Assembly (NCBI RefSeq): GCF_039872765.1
Contig: NZ_JBDPZC010000010.1
Span: forward strand, 117,807 to 181,806
DNA length: 64,000 bases
Direction of reading: 5' to 3'
Source of the DNA: Roseateles_B flavus
Lineage (GTDB): Bacteria; Pseudomonadota; Gammaproteobacteria; Burkholderiales; Burkholderiaceae_C
Below, in pieces: positions 1 through 8,282 of the stretch. Position numbers and translations under genes: made by a program. The notes beneath the pieces were generated by a model. It was not told where the DNA came from. It worked only from the letters and a program-made list of their open reading frames with translations, and searched no databases. The first letter of the stretch is position 1, and every line of letters begins with the position of its first letter.

Positions 1-27
1 GGCGCCGAGGATGACGATGTGAGCCAT
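1..27 (-). CDS. Start of a nucleotide-dependent oxidoreductase (partial)
   Basis: Only the first nine codons lie in the window (MAHIVILGA); the gene runs off the left edge. A GGAGAC ribosome site sits just upstream of the ATG. A beta strand ending in a glycine turn right at the N-terminus is how Rossmann-fold FAD/NAD proteins begin, and this particular opening resembles sulfide:quinone oxidoreductase and type II NADH dehydrogenase relatives. The family call is inference from nine residues. The 228 bp between this start and the next minus-strand gene's stop contain an AT-rich stretch around 95-140 that probably carries its promoter. Confidence 0.45.
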
Positions 28-255
28 GGCTGTCTCCTGTGGACCGGTTCCGCCCCGCGTGGACCAGGAGGCCGGCATTGCTGTGGATGTCATTCATATA
101 CTATTTGAGTAAATGCGCAAATACAAGAACTGAAATCGGCATCAGCCGGGAACAGACGGGGGCAGGGCGGACCGGTCTTGACTGGACGATGGGTCGGACG
201 ATGGGCCGAGCGATGCCGGCCAGCCCCGGCGCCTGGAGCCCGGCCTGGGCGGGGT

Positions 256-1851
256 TCAGGCCTTGTCGCCGAGCAGGTGGCCGGCGGCGCGCCACCCGGC
301 GATGTAGGCCTCCTCGAAGACCGAGTAGGCGGCCAGGTCGCTGTGGGCGAACTGCAGGCGGCCATGGGGCTGCTGCAGGGCCTGCAGGGCGGCGCTGCCC
401 CGCAGCCCGGGCACGGGGATGCTCATGGCGTGGCCCCAGCGCATCAGGTCCATGCGCTGCAGCTTGTCCGGCAGGTCCGGATGCACGGCCTGCAGCGGCG
501 CCAGGACGCGCCGTGCCCAGGCGTCCCAGGAGCCCGTCAGCAGCTCGCCACGCTGCGAGACGGGCAGGGCCCAGTAGGCCGTCAGCACGGTGGGGCCGGG
601 GGTGGGGTCCAGGCGCTGGTGGCCGGCATCCACATAGCCCAGCTGCTCGCTGCCATAGATCACGTTGTCCCAGCTGAGGCTTGCGCCGCTGCGGTCCAGC
701 AGGGGGGCGGCCAGCTGCAGGTTGGCGACCAGCCACGGCGCATGGGGCTGCAGGGCGACGGCCTCGCGCAGCGCGGCGGGCGCCTCGTCCAGCACGCGTG
801 CGGCAATGAACAGCGGCGTGGCCATCACCAGCTGCTGCCCCAGCCAGCGCTCGCCGGTCTGGGTGGACGCGTTCCAGGCCAGCACCTCCACCTGATGGCG
901 GCCCTGGGCCACCTGCAGCACCAGACGGCCGGCCTGCAGGCGATCGCCCAGCGGACGGGCCATGTGCCCGGTCAGCCAGGCATTGCCCTCGGGCCAGGTC
1001 AGCACGGCCTCGCGTTCCTCGTCCCCCGTGCGGGACTCGCCGCCATGGAAACCGTGCCGGCTGGCGAAATAGTGCAGGCCAGCCCAGGCGCTGACGGTGC
1101 CGGCGCCTGCGCCGTAGTCGTCGCGGCAGCAGTAGTCCAGGTACCAGCGCAGGGCGGGGTCGTCGAGGCCCTGCGCGTCCAGCCAGCGCGCGAAGGGCTG
1201 CGCATCCAGGGCGGCATGCTCGGCGGACCAGGGCGCGCGGTGCGAGGGCATGGCAAAGCCCAGGGCCTGGGCGCGGGCCACGGCCTGACCGAAGCGCTGG
1301 TATTGCGTGCGCGTCCTCGCGCTGTCTGTCGGCGGCAGCAGGCCCTCATGCCACTGGCCCTCGAAGTAGAGGCGCTCCTGCGGGCTGTGGCACAGGTAGC
1401 GCTCCTCGTAGACCGTGCGCCCGGCCTGCCGGCGGCTGGCGCCCAGCTCCTCCAGCAGTTGGGCCACTTCGGGCGCCTGCGGGCCCGGCGTCGGCAGGTA
1501 GTGGGCGCCCAAAGGGCAGCCGAAGCCGCCCATGCGATGGCCGCGCGCATTGCCGCCGGCCTCGTCTTCCAGCTCCAGCAGGGCGAAGTCGCGGCCGGCC
1601 TGCGCCAGGCGGCGGGCGCAGGCAAGACCTGACACCCCGCCGCCGACGATGAGGGTGCCGGTCCGCCGGGCTTGGGCCTCGCGCGCGGCGCGCAGCAGGC
1701 GCTCGCGCGTGCCGGCCTCGCGCAGCAGATGGCCGCGGTCGGCATGCGCGCCCACCCAGGCGCCCGCCAGCGGCGGCCGATCGCGAGGCGCGCAGCCGCC
1801 CAGCAGGGCGGGCGCCGTGCCCAGGGCAGCCAGCAGCTCGCGGCGGCGCAT
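256..1851 (-). CDS. FAD-dependent amine-oxidase-like oxidoreductase, lipoprotein/Tat-type leader
   Basis: 531 aa. The N-terminus has twin arginines followed by a hydrophobic stretch ending in LLGGC, which reads as a lipobox or Tat-type leader, so the protein is probably exported and membrane-anchored. Around residues 70-100 is a classical FAD dinucleotide fold (TLIVGGGVSGLACARRLA, then a LLELEDEAGGNA segment), as in flavin amine oxidases and polyamine oxidases. The ATG was chosen because it directly follows the stop of the spermidine-synthase-like gene with a 2-bp gap; a much longer upstream reading in this frame only shadows that gene. The gene is the last of a minus-strand cluster, and the pairing with an aminopropyltransferase suggests a polyamine-like substrate. 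That substrate is inference; the flavoprotein class is firm. Confidence 0.75.
   Translation of the reverse strand: MRRRELLAALGTAPALLGGCAPRDRPPLAGAWVGAHADRGHLLREAGTRERLLRAAREAQARRTGTLIVGGGVSGLACARRLAQAGRDFALLELEDEAGGNARGHRMGGFGCPLGAHYLPTPGPQAPEVAQLLEELGASRRQAGRTVYEERYLCHSPQERLYFEGQWHEGLLPPTDSARTRTQYQRFGQAVARAQALGFAMPSHRAPWSAEHAALDAQPFARWLDAQGLDDPALRWYLDYCCRDDYGAGAGTVSAWAGLHYFASRHGFHGGESRTGDEEREAVLTWPEGNAWLTGHMARPLGDRLQAGRLVLQVAQGRHQVEVLAWNASTQTGERWLGQQLVMATPLFIAARVLDEAPAALREAVALQPHAPWLVANLQLAAPLLDRSGASLSWDNVIYGSEQLGYVDAGHQRLDPTPGPTVLTAYWALPVSQRGELLTGSWDAWARRVLAPLQAVHPDLPDKLQRMDLMRWGHAMSIPVPGLRGSAALQALQQPHGRLQFAHSDLAAYSVFEEAYIAGWRAAGHLLGDKA
1622..1638 (-). repeat. Dispersed GGGGTCAGGTCTTGC motif, variant copy
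   Basis: GCAAGACCTGACACCCC on the plus strand, with a 2-nt insertion relative to the core. It lies inside the FAD-binding motif codons of the oxidoreductase gene (V-S-G-L-A). Confidence 0.45.
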
Positions 1852-1853
1852 GC

Positions 1854-3428
1854 TCAGTGCACCTTGCCCCACTCGGCCTCGAACTCGCGTACCAGGGCCT
1901 GGTTGGAGAGGCGGTTGACCTCGGTCTCGACCCGGCTCATGTCGGCGGGGAAGCTCATCATGGTCGGCAGGCTGTCCACGGTGAGGAAGCGCAGGCCCGG
2001 CGGCAGGCCGCGCGGCTGGGCCCAGGGCCGGCGCGCGGCCAGCACGAAGCCCCATTCGCCGAAGCTGGGCACATGCGTGTGATAGGGCGTGGTGGACAGG
2101 CCCAAGGCCTCCAGGGTGTTGACCACGGTCCAGAAGCTGCGCCGGGCGATCAGGGGCGAGGTCGTCTGCACCACCGCGTAGCCGCCGGCGTCCAGGTGCT
2201 GGTCGATCAGCTGGTAGAAGCTGGTCGTGTAGAGCTTGCCCAGCGCGAAGTTGCTGGGGTCGGGGAAGTCGATCACGATGACGTCGAAGCGCTCCTCGTG
2301 CTGTTCCAGCCAGCCGAAGGCGTCGGCATTGACCACCCGCAGCTTGGGGCTGCGCAGCGCGTCCTGGTTGAGGCTGCGCAGCAGGGGCAGGGTGGAGAAG
2401 AGCCGCGTCATGTGGGGGTCCAGCTCGACCAGCGTCACCGACAGCACCGAGGGGTAGCGCAGGATCTCGCGCACCGCCATGCCGTCCCCACCGCCCAGCA
2501 CCAGCACGCGGCGTGGCGCGCCATGCGCAGCCATGGCGGGGTGGACCAGAGCCTCGTGGTAGCGGTATTCGTCTTTCGAGTGGAACTGCAGATTGCCGTT
2601 GAGGAAGAGCCGCACGCCGGCCTTGCCCTGGGTGACGACGATGCGCTGGTAGGCGCTGCTCTCCTTGATCAGGATGTGCTCGCCGTAGAAGCGGTCCTCG
2701 GCCCAGGTGGTGAGGCGTTCGGCGCCGGCCAGACCGGCCAGCAGCAGCAGGGCCGAGCCCGCGCAGGCCAGGGCATGCTGGCGCCAGCCGCGCAGCTCGC
2801 CGCGGAACATCCACAGCGCCCAGCAGGCCACGGCCACGTTGAGCAGGCCGAAGACCAGGCCCGTGCGCACCAGGCCCAGCTGCGGCACCAGCAGCAGCGG
2901 AAAGGCCAGGGCCACGACGAGGGCGCCGAGGTAGTCGAAGGTCAGCACCTGGGAGACCAGATCCTTGAGCGCATAGCGCTGGCGCACCTGGCGCTTGATG
3001 ATGCGCATCACCAGCGGGATCTCCAGGCCCACCAGAATGCCCACCAGCAGCACCAGGCCGTAGAGCAGGCTGCGGAACACCAGCAGCTCGGAGGGCGGCA
3101 GCCAGCTGTGCGCGAGGAAGAGCCCCGCCGGCATCAACCCGCCGATCACGCCTACCAGCAGCTCGATGCGCAGGAACTGCGCCACCAGCTGGCGTTCCAC
3201 GAAGCGCGAGAGCCAGGAGCCCAGCCCCATGGCGAAGAGGTAGCAACCGATGATGGTGCTGAACTGCAGCACCGAATCGCCCATCAGGTAGCTGGCCAGG
3301 GCGCCGGCCGTCAGCTCGTAGACCAGGCCGCAGGCCGCGATCACGAAGACGCTGGACAGCAGCAGCAGTTCCTGCAGGCTGACGCGTTGGCCGGCGGGCA
3401 GGGTCTCGTCGAGAGGAGGGGGACTCAT
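1854..3428 (-). CDS. Membrane-anchored spermidine-synthase-like aminopropyltransferase
   Basis: 524 aa, far longer than the roughly 280-310 aa of soluble spermidine synthase. The N-terminal half (residues about 20-220) is a chain of hydrophobic helices; the C-terminal half is a SpeE-type SAM-binding fold with the GGGDGMAVREILRY motif, the acidic VELDPHM strand end, and an IDFPDPSNF motif in place of the canonical catalytic D-x-x-D-P segment. Enzymes of this architecture transfer aminopropyl-type groups from decarboxylated SAM. The substrate here is unknown and could be a membrane component. One base separates its start from the upstream yciI stop, and the next gene starts 2 bp after its own stop, so these genes are almost certainly co-transcribed. 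The location with DUF350 and DUF4178 proteins is a recurring arrangement for this membrane subtype. Confidence 0.8.
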   Translation of the reverse strand: MSPPPLDETLPAGQRVSLQELLLLSSVFVIAACGLVYELTAGALASYLMGDSVLQFSTIIGCYLFAMGLGSWLSRFVERQLVAQFLRIELLVGVIGGLMPAGLFLAHSWLPPSELLVFRSLLYGLVLLVGILVGLEIPLVMRIIKRQVRQRYALKDLVSQVLTFDYLGALVVALAFPLLLVPQLGLVRTGLVFGLLNVAVACWALWMFRGELRGWRQHALACAGSALLLLAGLAGAERLTTWAEDRFYGEHILIKESSAYQRIVVTQGKAGVRLFLNGNLQFHSKDEYRYHEALVHPAMAAHGAPRRVLVLGGGDGMAVREILRYPSVLSVTLVELDPHMTRLFSTLPLLRSLNQDALRSPKLRVVNADAFGWLEQHEERFDVIVIDFPDPSNFALGKLYTTSFYQLIDQHLDAGGYAVVQTTSPLIARRSFWTVVNTLEALGLSTTPYHTHVPSFGEWGFVLAARRPWAQPRGLPPGLRFLTVDSLPTMMSFPADMSRVETEVNRLSNQALVREFEAEWGKVH

Positions 3429-3429
3429 G

Positions 3430-3726
3430 TCAGATCGTCACCTGCTGGCCCGGGAAGGCCTTGGACCAGTGCAGGATCTCCCAGCGCGCGCGCAGGCCCG
3501 CCAGGGAGAAGGGATCGGTGGCGATCAGGGCCTGGACGGCCTCGCGGCTAGGCGCCTCCACGATCCACAGCGCGCCCAGGGGCGGCAGGACGGGGTCCTC
3601 GCGCAGGGAGCCGGCGATGCGCACCTGTTCGGCATGCAGGGCCAGCCAGTCCAGGTGGGCCTGCATGTGCTCGTGGCGCAGGGGCAGGGCCTCCTCGCGG
3701 TCATGGAATCGGACGATGAAAAGCAT
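3430..3726 (-). CDS. YciI-family protein (YCII domain)
   Basis: 98 aa, a single YCII-related domain: an MLFIVRFHDRE opening strand, the HMQAHLDWL histidine helix and a DPFSLAGL segment near the C-terminus. YCII proteins are small dimeric alpha/beta-barrel-like proteins; some have hydrolase or dehydrochlorinase activity, most have no assigned role. It sits between the DUF350 gene (95 bp upstream) and the aminopropyltransferase gene (1 bp downstream). Its function in the cluster is not known. Confidence 0.8.
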   Translation of the reverse strand: MLFIVRFHDREEALPLRHEHMQAHLDWLALHAEQVRIAGSLREDPVLPPLGALWIVEAPSREAVQALIATDPFSLAGLRARWEILHWSKAFPGQQVTI

Positions 3727-3820
3727 GGGGCGTCGATGAAAGGGGGGCCGCAGCCGCGCTGGAGTCAGTCAGGGCATGCCGGCGAAGCGGGGAGGGCCCC
3801 AGCGTCACCGCGGCCCGCCT

Positions 3821-4045
3821 TCAGCCATGGATGGCCGCCGCCACGATCTGCCCGATGGAGATGCACATGGCCGCCACCACCACGGCCAGGGCCATGTTCT
3901 TGTGCTCGACGATCTCCTCCCACAGCTTGTAGGGGGTGAGCTTGTCGATGATGATGAAACTGATCCAAAACATCAGCACGCCGATGATGGCGTAGAGGAT
4001 GGATCCCAGCACGATGCCGGGCTTGAGGTATTCGAAGCCGTTCAT
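3821..4045 (-). CDS. DUF350 small membrane protein
   Basis: 74 aa, two predicted transmembrane helices: residues about 10-32 (IVLGSILYAIIGVLMFWISF) and about 50-72. DUF350 proteins (YjfL-like) are short inner-membrane proteins of unknown activity. They commonly neighbour polyamine-synthase-like, DUF4178 and SPFH/PspA-type genes. The ATG at 4045 gives the normal family length; longer readings in this frame run antisense-like through the DUF4178 gene and were discarded. It lies 43 bp downstream of the DUF4178 stop, on the same strand. Confidence 0.8.
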   Translation of the reverse strand: MNGFEYLKPGIVLGSILYAIIGVLMFWISFIIIDKLTPYKLWEEIVEHKNMALAVVVAAMCISIGQIVAAAIHG

Positions 4046-4088
4046 GAGGTGCACGCCTTTCCTGTGTTCGCTCTGATCCGGGCCGGCA

Positions 4089-5672
4089 TCATTTATGCCC
4101 GCCTCCACCGCTGCTGTAGCCGCCCCAGGAGCCACCGGAACCGCCGCTGGAACGCACGCCGCCGCTGCGCTTGCAGGCCTGGTACTCGGCACTGGACTCC
4201 CCGAAGGTCTCCTTGTAGGACTGGCAATCATCGCTGCTGCAGGCCCGGAAGAGCAGCAGCAGCACCAGCAGCACGAAGGCCCCGAGGATGATCTTGGCGA
4301 AGAGCCCGTGGGCATCTCCGCTGGCACGCACGCCGGCGTCGCGGGCGAAGGCGGCGCGCTTCTCCGGCGCCAGGGCAAAGCCCTTGAGCACTTCGTCGGC
4401 GTCCAGCTTGCGGCCGTGGCTCCAGGTGACCTCGTTGCCCGTCTGCTCGCGGCTGAGCAGCTCGGTGCGGCTGCCGGCGCGGTATTCGTAGTCGGTGACC
4501 AGGCATTTTTCACCGCGCTTCACGCGCCAGTAGAACTCGCCCAGTACATAGGTGATGAGGGCGGTGTACTGCCAGCGCCGCGCGAAGCGCTTGTCCTGCC
4601 AGCTGACGGCGCCGCCCTTGTCGGCCGTGGGCGCGCCGGTGAGCGGGCGCACCACGCTCCAGCCTTCCTCGGTGTCCACCAGGAAGGCGAAGCCCTCCAG
4701 GCGGTTGAAGAGCAGGTACTCGCGCCAGAAGGTCTGTTCCTCGTCCTGACCCTGCGGCAGGTCGCAGCGTTCCATGTAGCCCACGACCTGCCAGTCCTGG
4801 GGCGTGCCACCCATGACCGCCAACTTGCCACTGCTGCCCATGGGGATCAGCGGCTCCATGCCGTTGTCCTGGGCATAGTGGGCCAGGTCCCCGCCTACCC
4901 CCTTGGAGATGTCGGTGACGGTGTGGCATTGCGGGCAGACGATGGACTGGGTGTTGTCCAGCTTGGGCGTCAGCGAGGCACCGCAGCCCGGGCAGGGCAG
5001 GGACTTGCCGGAGAGCGTCTTGCTGCTGTCCTCGCGCAGGCCGCTGAGGGCCAGGTCGGCCAGGCGCACGCTGCGGCCCACGGTCCAGACCGGCGCCTGC
5101 GGCTGGCTGAACTCCAGGCTGCCGACCTCGCCCTTGCTGCTTCGCAGCTCCACCACCCAGTAGCTCTTGAGCAGCTCGGGCGGGCGCGGCAGCTCGCCTT
5201 CGCAGGCCAGCACGGTGGCATCCACCTTGGAGGCCACCTCCCAGCGCGAGCCGCCCAGGGTCAGCGGCGAGCCGACGATGACATTGGCCGCCAGCGGCGG
5301 GGCCTCGGCCAGCGGCAGCTCGAAGCCGATCACGAAGGCGCCGTTGTCCTCCGAGAGCCAGGCGCTGCGCCCATGGCCGAAGAGGATGTGCCACTCGTTC
5401 CAGCTGGCCTCCTCGGTGCGCAGCTGGATGCGGCCCAGCACGGTGAAGGGCTCGCCCTGGTACTTGCCGCTGGCGCCCAGCTGAAGGGGGGAGTAGTCCT
5501 CGAAGAGCTCGGCGCTCTGGCCGATCTTGCGCAGGGCCTCGCCCTCGCGCAGCAGGGTGGCGCGGCAGTAGCTGCAGACGGCGCTGTGCGACGCCGCCGA
5601 GGCGAACTCGACGGGCGCTCCGCAATTGGGGCAGGCCGCTTGCCAGCGGCGCTGGGGAGAAGTGCTTGCCAC
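4089..5672 (-). CDS. DUF4178 zinc-ribbon membrane-associated protein
   Basis: 527 aa. It has two zinc ribbons: one at the N-terminus (CPNCGAPVEF followed by CSYC, residues about 14-35) and one near the middle (CPGCGASL, then CPQCHTV). DUF4178-type beta-rich domains follow each ribbon. A hydrophobic helix lies near residue 470 (IILGAFVLLVLLLLF), followed by a Ser/Gly-rich tail. The start is a GTG, chosen because it immediately precedes the first ribbon; no strong ribosome site is visible, so a slightly different start is possible. The family is uncharacterised, but it recurs beside membrane-type spermidine synthases and DUF350 proteins, as here. Confidence 0.75.
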   Translation of the reverse strand: MASTSPQRRWQAACPNCGAPVEFASAASHSAVCSYCRATLLREGEALRKIGQSAELFEDYSPLQLGASGKYQGEPFTVLGRIQLRTEEASWNEWHILFGHGRSAWLSEDNGAFVIGFELPLAEAPPLAANVIVGSPLTLGGSRWEVASKVDATVLACEGELPRPPELLKSYWVVELRSSKGEVGSLEFSQPQAPVWTVGRSVRLADLALSGLREDSSKTLSGKSLPCPGCGASLTPKLDNTQSIVCPQCHTVTDISKGVGGDLAHYAQDNGMEPLIPMGSSGKLAVMGGTPQDWQVVGYMERCDLPQGQDEEQTFWREYLLFNRLEGFAFLVDTEEGWSVVRPLTGAPTADKGGAVSWQDKRFARRWQYTALITYVLGEFYWRVKRGEKCLVTDYEYRAGSRTELLSREQTGNEVTWSHGRKLDADEVLKGFALAPEKRAAFARDAGVRASGDAHGLFAKIILGAFVLLVLLLLFRACSSDDCQSYKETFGESSAEYQACKRSGGVRSSGGSGGSWGGYSSGGGGHK

Positions 5673-5743
5673 TCGGTGTCAGGCTGCGCACGCGGGCCTC
5701 GGGCGCTCAACCCGGGGCGCTGCGTGCAGATTTGACGGTGGCC

Positions 5744-6793
5744 TCAGCCCAGCTTCTTCAGCAGGTCGGCCTTCTTGGCCGCGAACTCTTCCTCGGTGAG
5801 GATGCCCTTGGCCTTGAGCTCGCCCAGCTTCTCCAGCAGGGACATGATGTCGTCGGCGCTCTGCGTCACCGGCGCCGCGGCGGCTGCCGGCTGGGCGGCG
5901 GCCTGCGGCTGGGCGGCGAGGCCGGCGGCCATCTGCTGCGCCAGCGTCTGACCCAGGGCAAGACCTGCCCCCAGGCCCATGGCATCGCCCGCGATGCCGC
6001 CACCGCCCTGGCCCACGCCTTCGGCGAGCTTCGGGATGGCCTGGGCTGTCTGGTACTGCATGAACTGGCCCATGTTCTGGCCGATCATGCCCATGCCGAT
6101 CTTCTGGTCGAGGATCTTCTGCAGCTCCTCGGGCAGGGACACGCTCTGCAGCGTGACCGACTCCAGCTTCAGGCCCAGCTTCTCGAAGGCCGGCGAGGTG
6201 GCGGCCTGCAGCTGCGAGGCGAACTCGACCTGGTTGGCCGCCAGGTCCAGGAAGGGGATGCCGCTCTGCGCGACGGCGTCGCTGATGTGCTGCAGGATGG
6301 TGCCGCGCAGCTGGCCGTCCAGCTCCTGCGCGGTGTAGCGATCGCGGGTGCCCGAGATCTCCTGGTGGAAGCGCTTGGCGTCGGCGATACGGTAGGCGTA
6401 GTTGCCGAAGGCGCGCAGGCGCACGGCGCCGAAGTCCTTGTCACGGATGGTGACGGGCTGCGGGGTGCCCCAGCGCTGGTCGATCTGCTGGCGGCTGCTG
6501 AAGAAGTAGACGTCGCTCTTGAACGGGGACTCGAAGAGCTTGTCCCAGTTCTTCAGGTTGGTCAGCAGGGGCAGGGTCTGCGTGGTGAGCTTGTAGGTGC
6601 CGGGGCCGAAGACGTCCGCCACCTTGCCTTCGTTGACGAAGACCGCCAGCTGCGACTCGCGCACCACCAGCTGGGCGCCGTACTGGATTTCGAAGTCCTG
6701 CATGGGATAGCGCCAGGCGAGGGTGCCGTCCCCGTCCTCCGTCCATTGCAGGACGTCAATGAATTGTTTCTTGATGAAATCCATCAAACCCAT
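5744..6793 (-). CDS. SPFH-domain protein with C-terminal SHOCT (YdjI/virion-core-like)
   Basis: 349 aa. Residues about 1-240 form an SPFH/band-7-like domain of the YdjI type (MGLMDFIKKQFIDVLQW start, GPGTYKL strand). An Ala/Gln-rich linker is followed by a SHOCT helical hairpin at the very end (EKLGELKAKGILTEEEF). Databases often call this family 'virion core protein'; nothing else here is viral. SPFH proteins assemble on membranes and mark stress-responsive platforms. The start at 6793 is set by a textbook GGAGG seven bases upstream; an upstream in-frame ATG at 6817 lacks a ribosome site. It is the first gene of the minus-strand cluster, so its upstream region probably carries the operon promoter. 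Confidence 0.8.
   Translation of the reverse strand: MGLMDFIKKQFIDVLQWTEDGDGTLAWRYPMQDFEIQYGAQLVVRESQLAVFVNEGKVADVFGPGTYKLTTQTLPLLTNLKNWDKLFESPFKSDVYFFSSRQQIDQRWGTPQPVTIRDKDFGAVRLRAFGNYAYRIADAKRFHQEISGTRDRYTAQELDGQLRGTILQHISDAVAQSGIPFLDLAANQVEFASQLQAATSPAFEKLGLKLESVTLQSVSLPEELQKILDQKIGMGMIGQNMGQFMQYQTAQAIPKLAEGVGQGGGGIAGDAMGLGAGLALGQTLAQQMAAGLAAQPQAAAQPAAAAAPVTQSADDIMSLLEKLGELKAKGILTEEEFAAKKADLLKKLG
5958..5972 (-). repeat. Dispersed GGGGTCAGGTCTTGC motif, variant copy
   Basis: Reads GCAAGACCTGCCCCC on the plus strand, inside the SPFH gene's Gly/Ala-rich linker (G-A-G-L-A). Confidence 0.4.
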
Positions 6794-6967
6794 GGTGACC
6801 CTCCAGGCTCCAGTCAATGCGGTCGGGGTGACCGCGGGACAGAGTATCCACCAGAAGACGGAGGGTTTTCAGCCCTGGCCGACCCCCACTGAGGGTGTGT
6901 GACGGGTGGCACTCTCCCGGAAAGCCCCGCCCAGCGCCTGTTGACGGGCGCTCGGCTCTTCATTCAT

Positions 6968-7012
6968 GTTTTTCCGAAGTGTTGTTCTGCAAATTGCTTG
7001 TTTTTCGGAAGT
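6968..7012. promoter_or_regulatory. Paired direct repeats in a divergent promoter region
   Basis: GTTTTTCCGAAGT at 6968-6980 and GTTTTTCGGAAGT at 7000-7012 match in 12 of 13 positions. Their starts are 32 bp apart, close to three helical turns. They lie between the SPFH operon start (6793, minus) and the small ribosome-associated gene (7061, plus), so they could be operator half sites for either. No regulator is identified. Confidence 0.3.
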
Positions 7013-7060
7013 CATCCTGGCGGCACAGTGGCGCAGCGTCCCTCATCGAAGGAGATTCCG

Positions 7061-7402
7061 ATGCAAGTGCTGTTCGTATCCCGCCACCCACTGGCCGCCG
7101 AATTCCGGGCCTTGAGCGAGCAACGCATCCGCTTCGCGCTGCGGCGCCTGGCGTGGCGGGTGCCGCGCGCCGAGGTGCAGCTCTCGGACCTGAACGGGCC
7201 CAAGGGCGGCCTCGACAAGCGCTGCCAGATCGCCCTTCGGACTGACGGGGCCGGCACGGTGGTGGTGGCGTCCGTGGCTCGTCACTGGCGCACGGCGCTG
7301 GACCAGGCCCTGGCCCGGGCGGCCCGCTTTCTGGTCCGCCAGTGGCGGCGCACCCATGAGCACGGGCGCCAGCGCCAGCGCCCGCAGCGCGATGAACGAT
7401 GA
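7061..7402 (+). CDS. HPF/RaiA-like ribosome-associated protein
   Basis: 113 aa. The sequence follows the beta-alpha-beta pattern of the sigma-54 modulation/S30EA (HPF) fold: an opening strand with VLFVSRHPLAAEFRALSEQR, an amphipathic helix, a VQLSDLNGPKGG strand and turn, and an alanine-rich second helix with a basic C-terminal tail. Such proteins bind the 30S subunit and silence ribosomes in stress or stationary phase. AAGGAG lies eight bases before the ATG and fixes the start. The downstream BI-1 gene begins 32 bp later with its own ribosome site, so the two probably form a small stress operon. Divergent members of this family may have other roles; the assignment is by fold pattern. Confidence 0.65.
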   Translation: MQVLFVSRHPLAAEFRALSEQRIRFALRRLAWRVPRAEVQLSDLNGPKGGLDKRCQIALRTDGAGTVVVASVARHWRTALDQALARAARFLVRQWRRTHEHGRQRQRPQRDER

Positions 7403-7434
7403 CCCCGATCACCGACCGAACAAAGGAGAAAGCC

Positions 7435-8151
7435 ATGAGCTCGATGAACCCCCTGAACCCCATGCCGACGGCCCCGACGGCGACCCCGCCCGCCACGGTG
7501 CGCTCGATCCCCGACATGGCCGTGCCCGCAGACACCAGCCGGGTGCTTCGCAACACCTACGCGCTGCTGTCCATGACCTTGCTCTTCAGCGCCGCCGTAG
7601 CTGCCGCGAGCGTGGCGATGAAGCTGCCGGCTCCCGGTCTTCTGCTCACGCTGGGTGTCTATTTCGGCTTGCTGTTTGCCATCCATCGCCTGCAGAACAG
7701 CGGCTGGGCGCTGCCCGCGGTGTTCGCACTGACCGGCTTCATGGGCTACAGCCTCGGCCCCGTCCTGAGCCAGACGCTGGCCTTGCCGGGCGGTGCTCAG
7801 ACCATCGCGCTGGCCCTGGGCGCAACGGGCGCCACCTTCCTCGGCCTCTCGGCCTGGGTGCTGACGACGCGGCGCGACTTCAGCTTCATGGGCGGCTTCC
7901 TGTTCGCCGGCATGGTGATCGCCGTCCTGGCCGGTCTGGCCGCCGTGTTCTTTGAGATCCCGGCGCTGGGCCTGGCCGTGTCCGGCATGGTGGCGCTGCT
8001 CTCGGCGGGCCTGATCCTGTTCGAGACCAGCCATATCGTGAACGGCGGTGAGCGCAACTATGTGCTGGCGACCGTCAGCCTGTATGTCTCGGTCTTCAAT
8101 CTCTTCACCAGCCTGCTGGCGCTGTTCGGCTTCGGCAGCTCGGACGAGTAA
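7435..8151 (+). CDS. BAX inhibitor-1 family (YccA/YbhL-type) membrane protein
   Basis: 238 aa with seven hydrophobic segments from about residue 45 to the end. The N-terminal stretch is Pro/Ala/Thr-rich and polar; the helices after TYALLSMTLLFSAAVAAAS and the FETSHIVNGGERNYVLATVSLYVSVFNLF region are typical of the BI-1/YccA family. Family members are inner-membrane channels or modulators of membrane proteolysis (YccA inhibits FtsH in E. coli). AAAGGAG precedes the ATG at 7435; an upstream ATG at 7399 overlaps the previous gene's stop and lacks a ribosome site. A hairpin with a T-run lies just after the stop. Confidence 0.85.
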   Translation: MSSMNPLNPMPTAPTATPPATVRSIPDMAVPADTSRVLRNTYALLSMTLLFSAAVAAASVAMKLPAPGLLLTLGVYFGLLFAIHRLQNSGWALPAVFALTGFMGYSLGPVLSQTLALPGGAQTIALALGATGATFLGLSAWVLTTRRDFSFMGGFLFAGMVIAVLAGLAAVFFEIPALGLAVSGMVALLSAGLILFETSHIVNGGERNYVLATVSLYVSVFNLFTSLLALFGFGSSDE

Positions 8152-8210
8152 GTTGCTGGTGGCGGGGCGGGCTTCCAGACGCCGCCAGCCCCGCCCTTCA
8201 GCCTCCGCAC

Positions 8211-8239
8211 GGCGCCCGGCGCTGGTCGGGGGCCTTTTT
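8211..8239 (+). terminator. Intrinsic terminator after the BI-1 gene
   Basis: An imperfect GC-rich stem (GGCGCCCG paired with CGGGGGCC, one bulge per arm) is followed by TTTTT. It lies 60 bp after the BI-1 stop and before the convergent ExbD-like gene. Confidence 0.55.
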
Positions 8240-8282
8240 GATGGTGTCGGGCGTGGATCCATCCCGCCCGCCAGAGCCCGTC

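Noticed and set aside
256..3246. A 996-codon minus-strand reading frame
   Set aside because: Only the part below 1851 is the FAD oxidoreductase. The upstream part is antisense-free frame shadow of the aminopropyltransferase gene, which has clear motifs in the other frame.
5744..6793. 'Virion core protein' label as evidence of a prophage
   Set aside because: The family name is historical. No phage structural, integrase or lysis gene is nearby, and the SPFH/SHOCT architecture is cellular.
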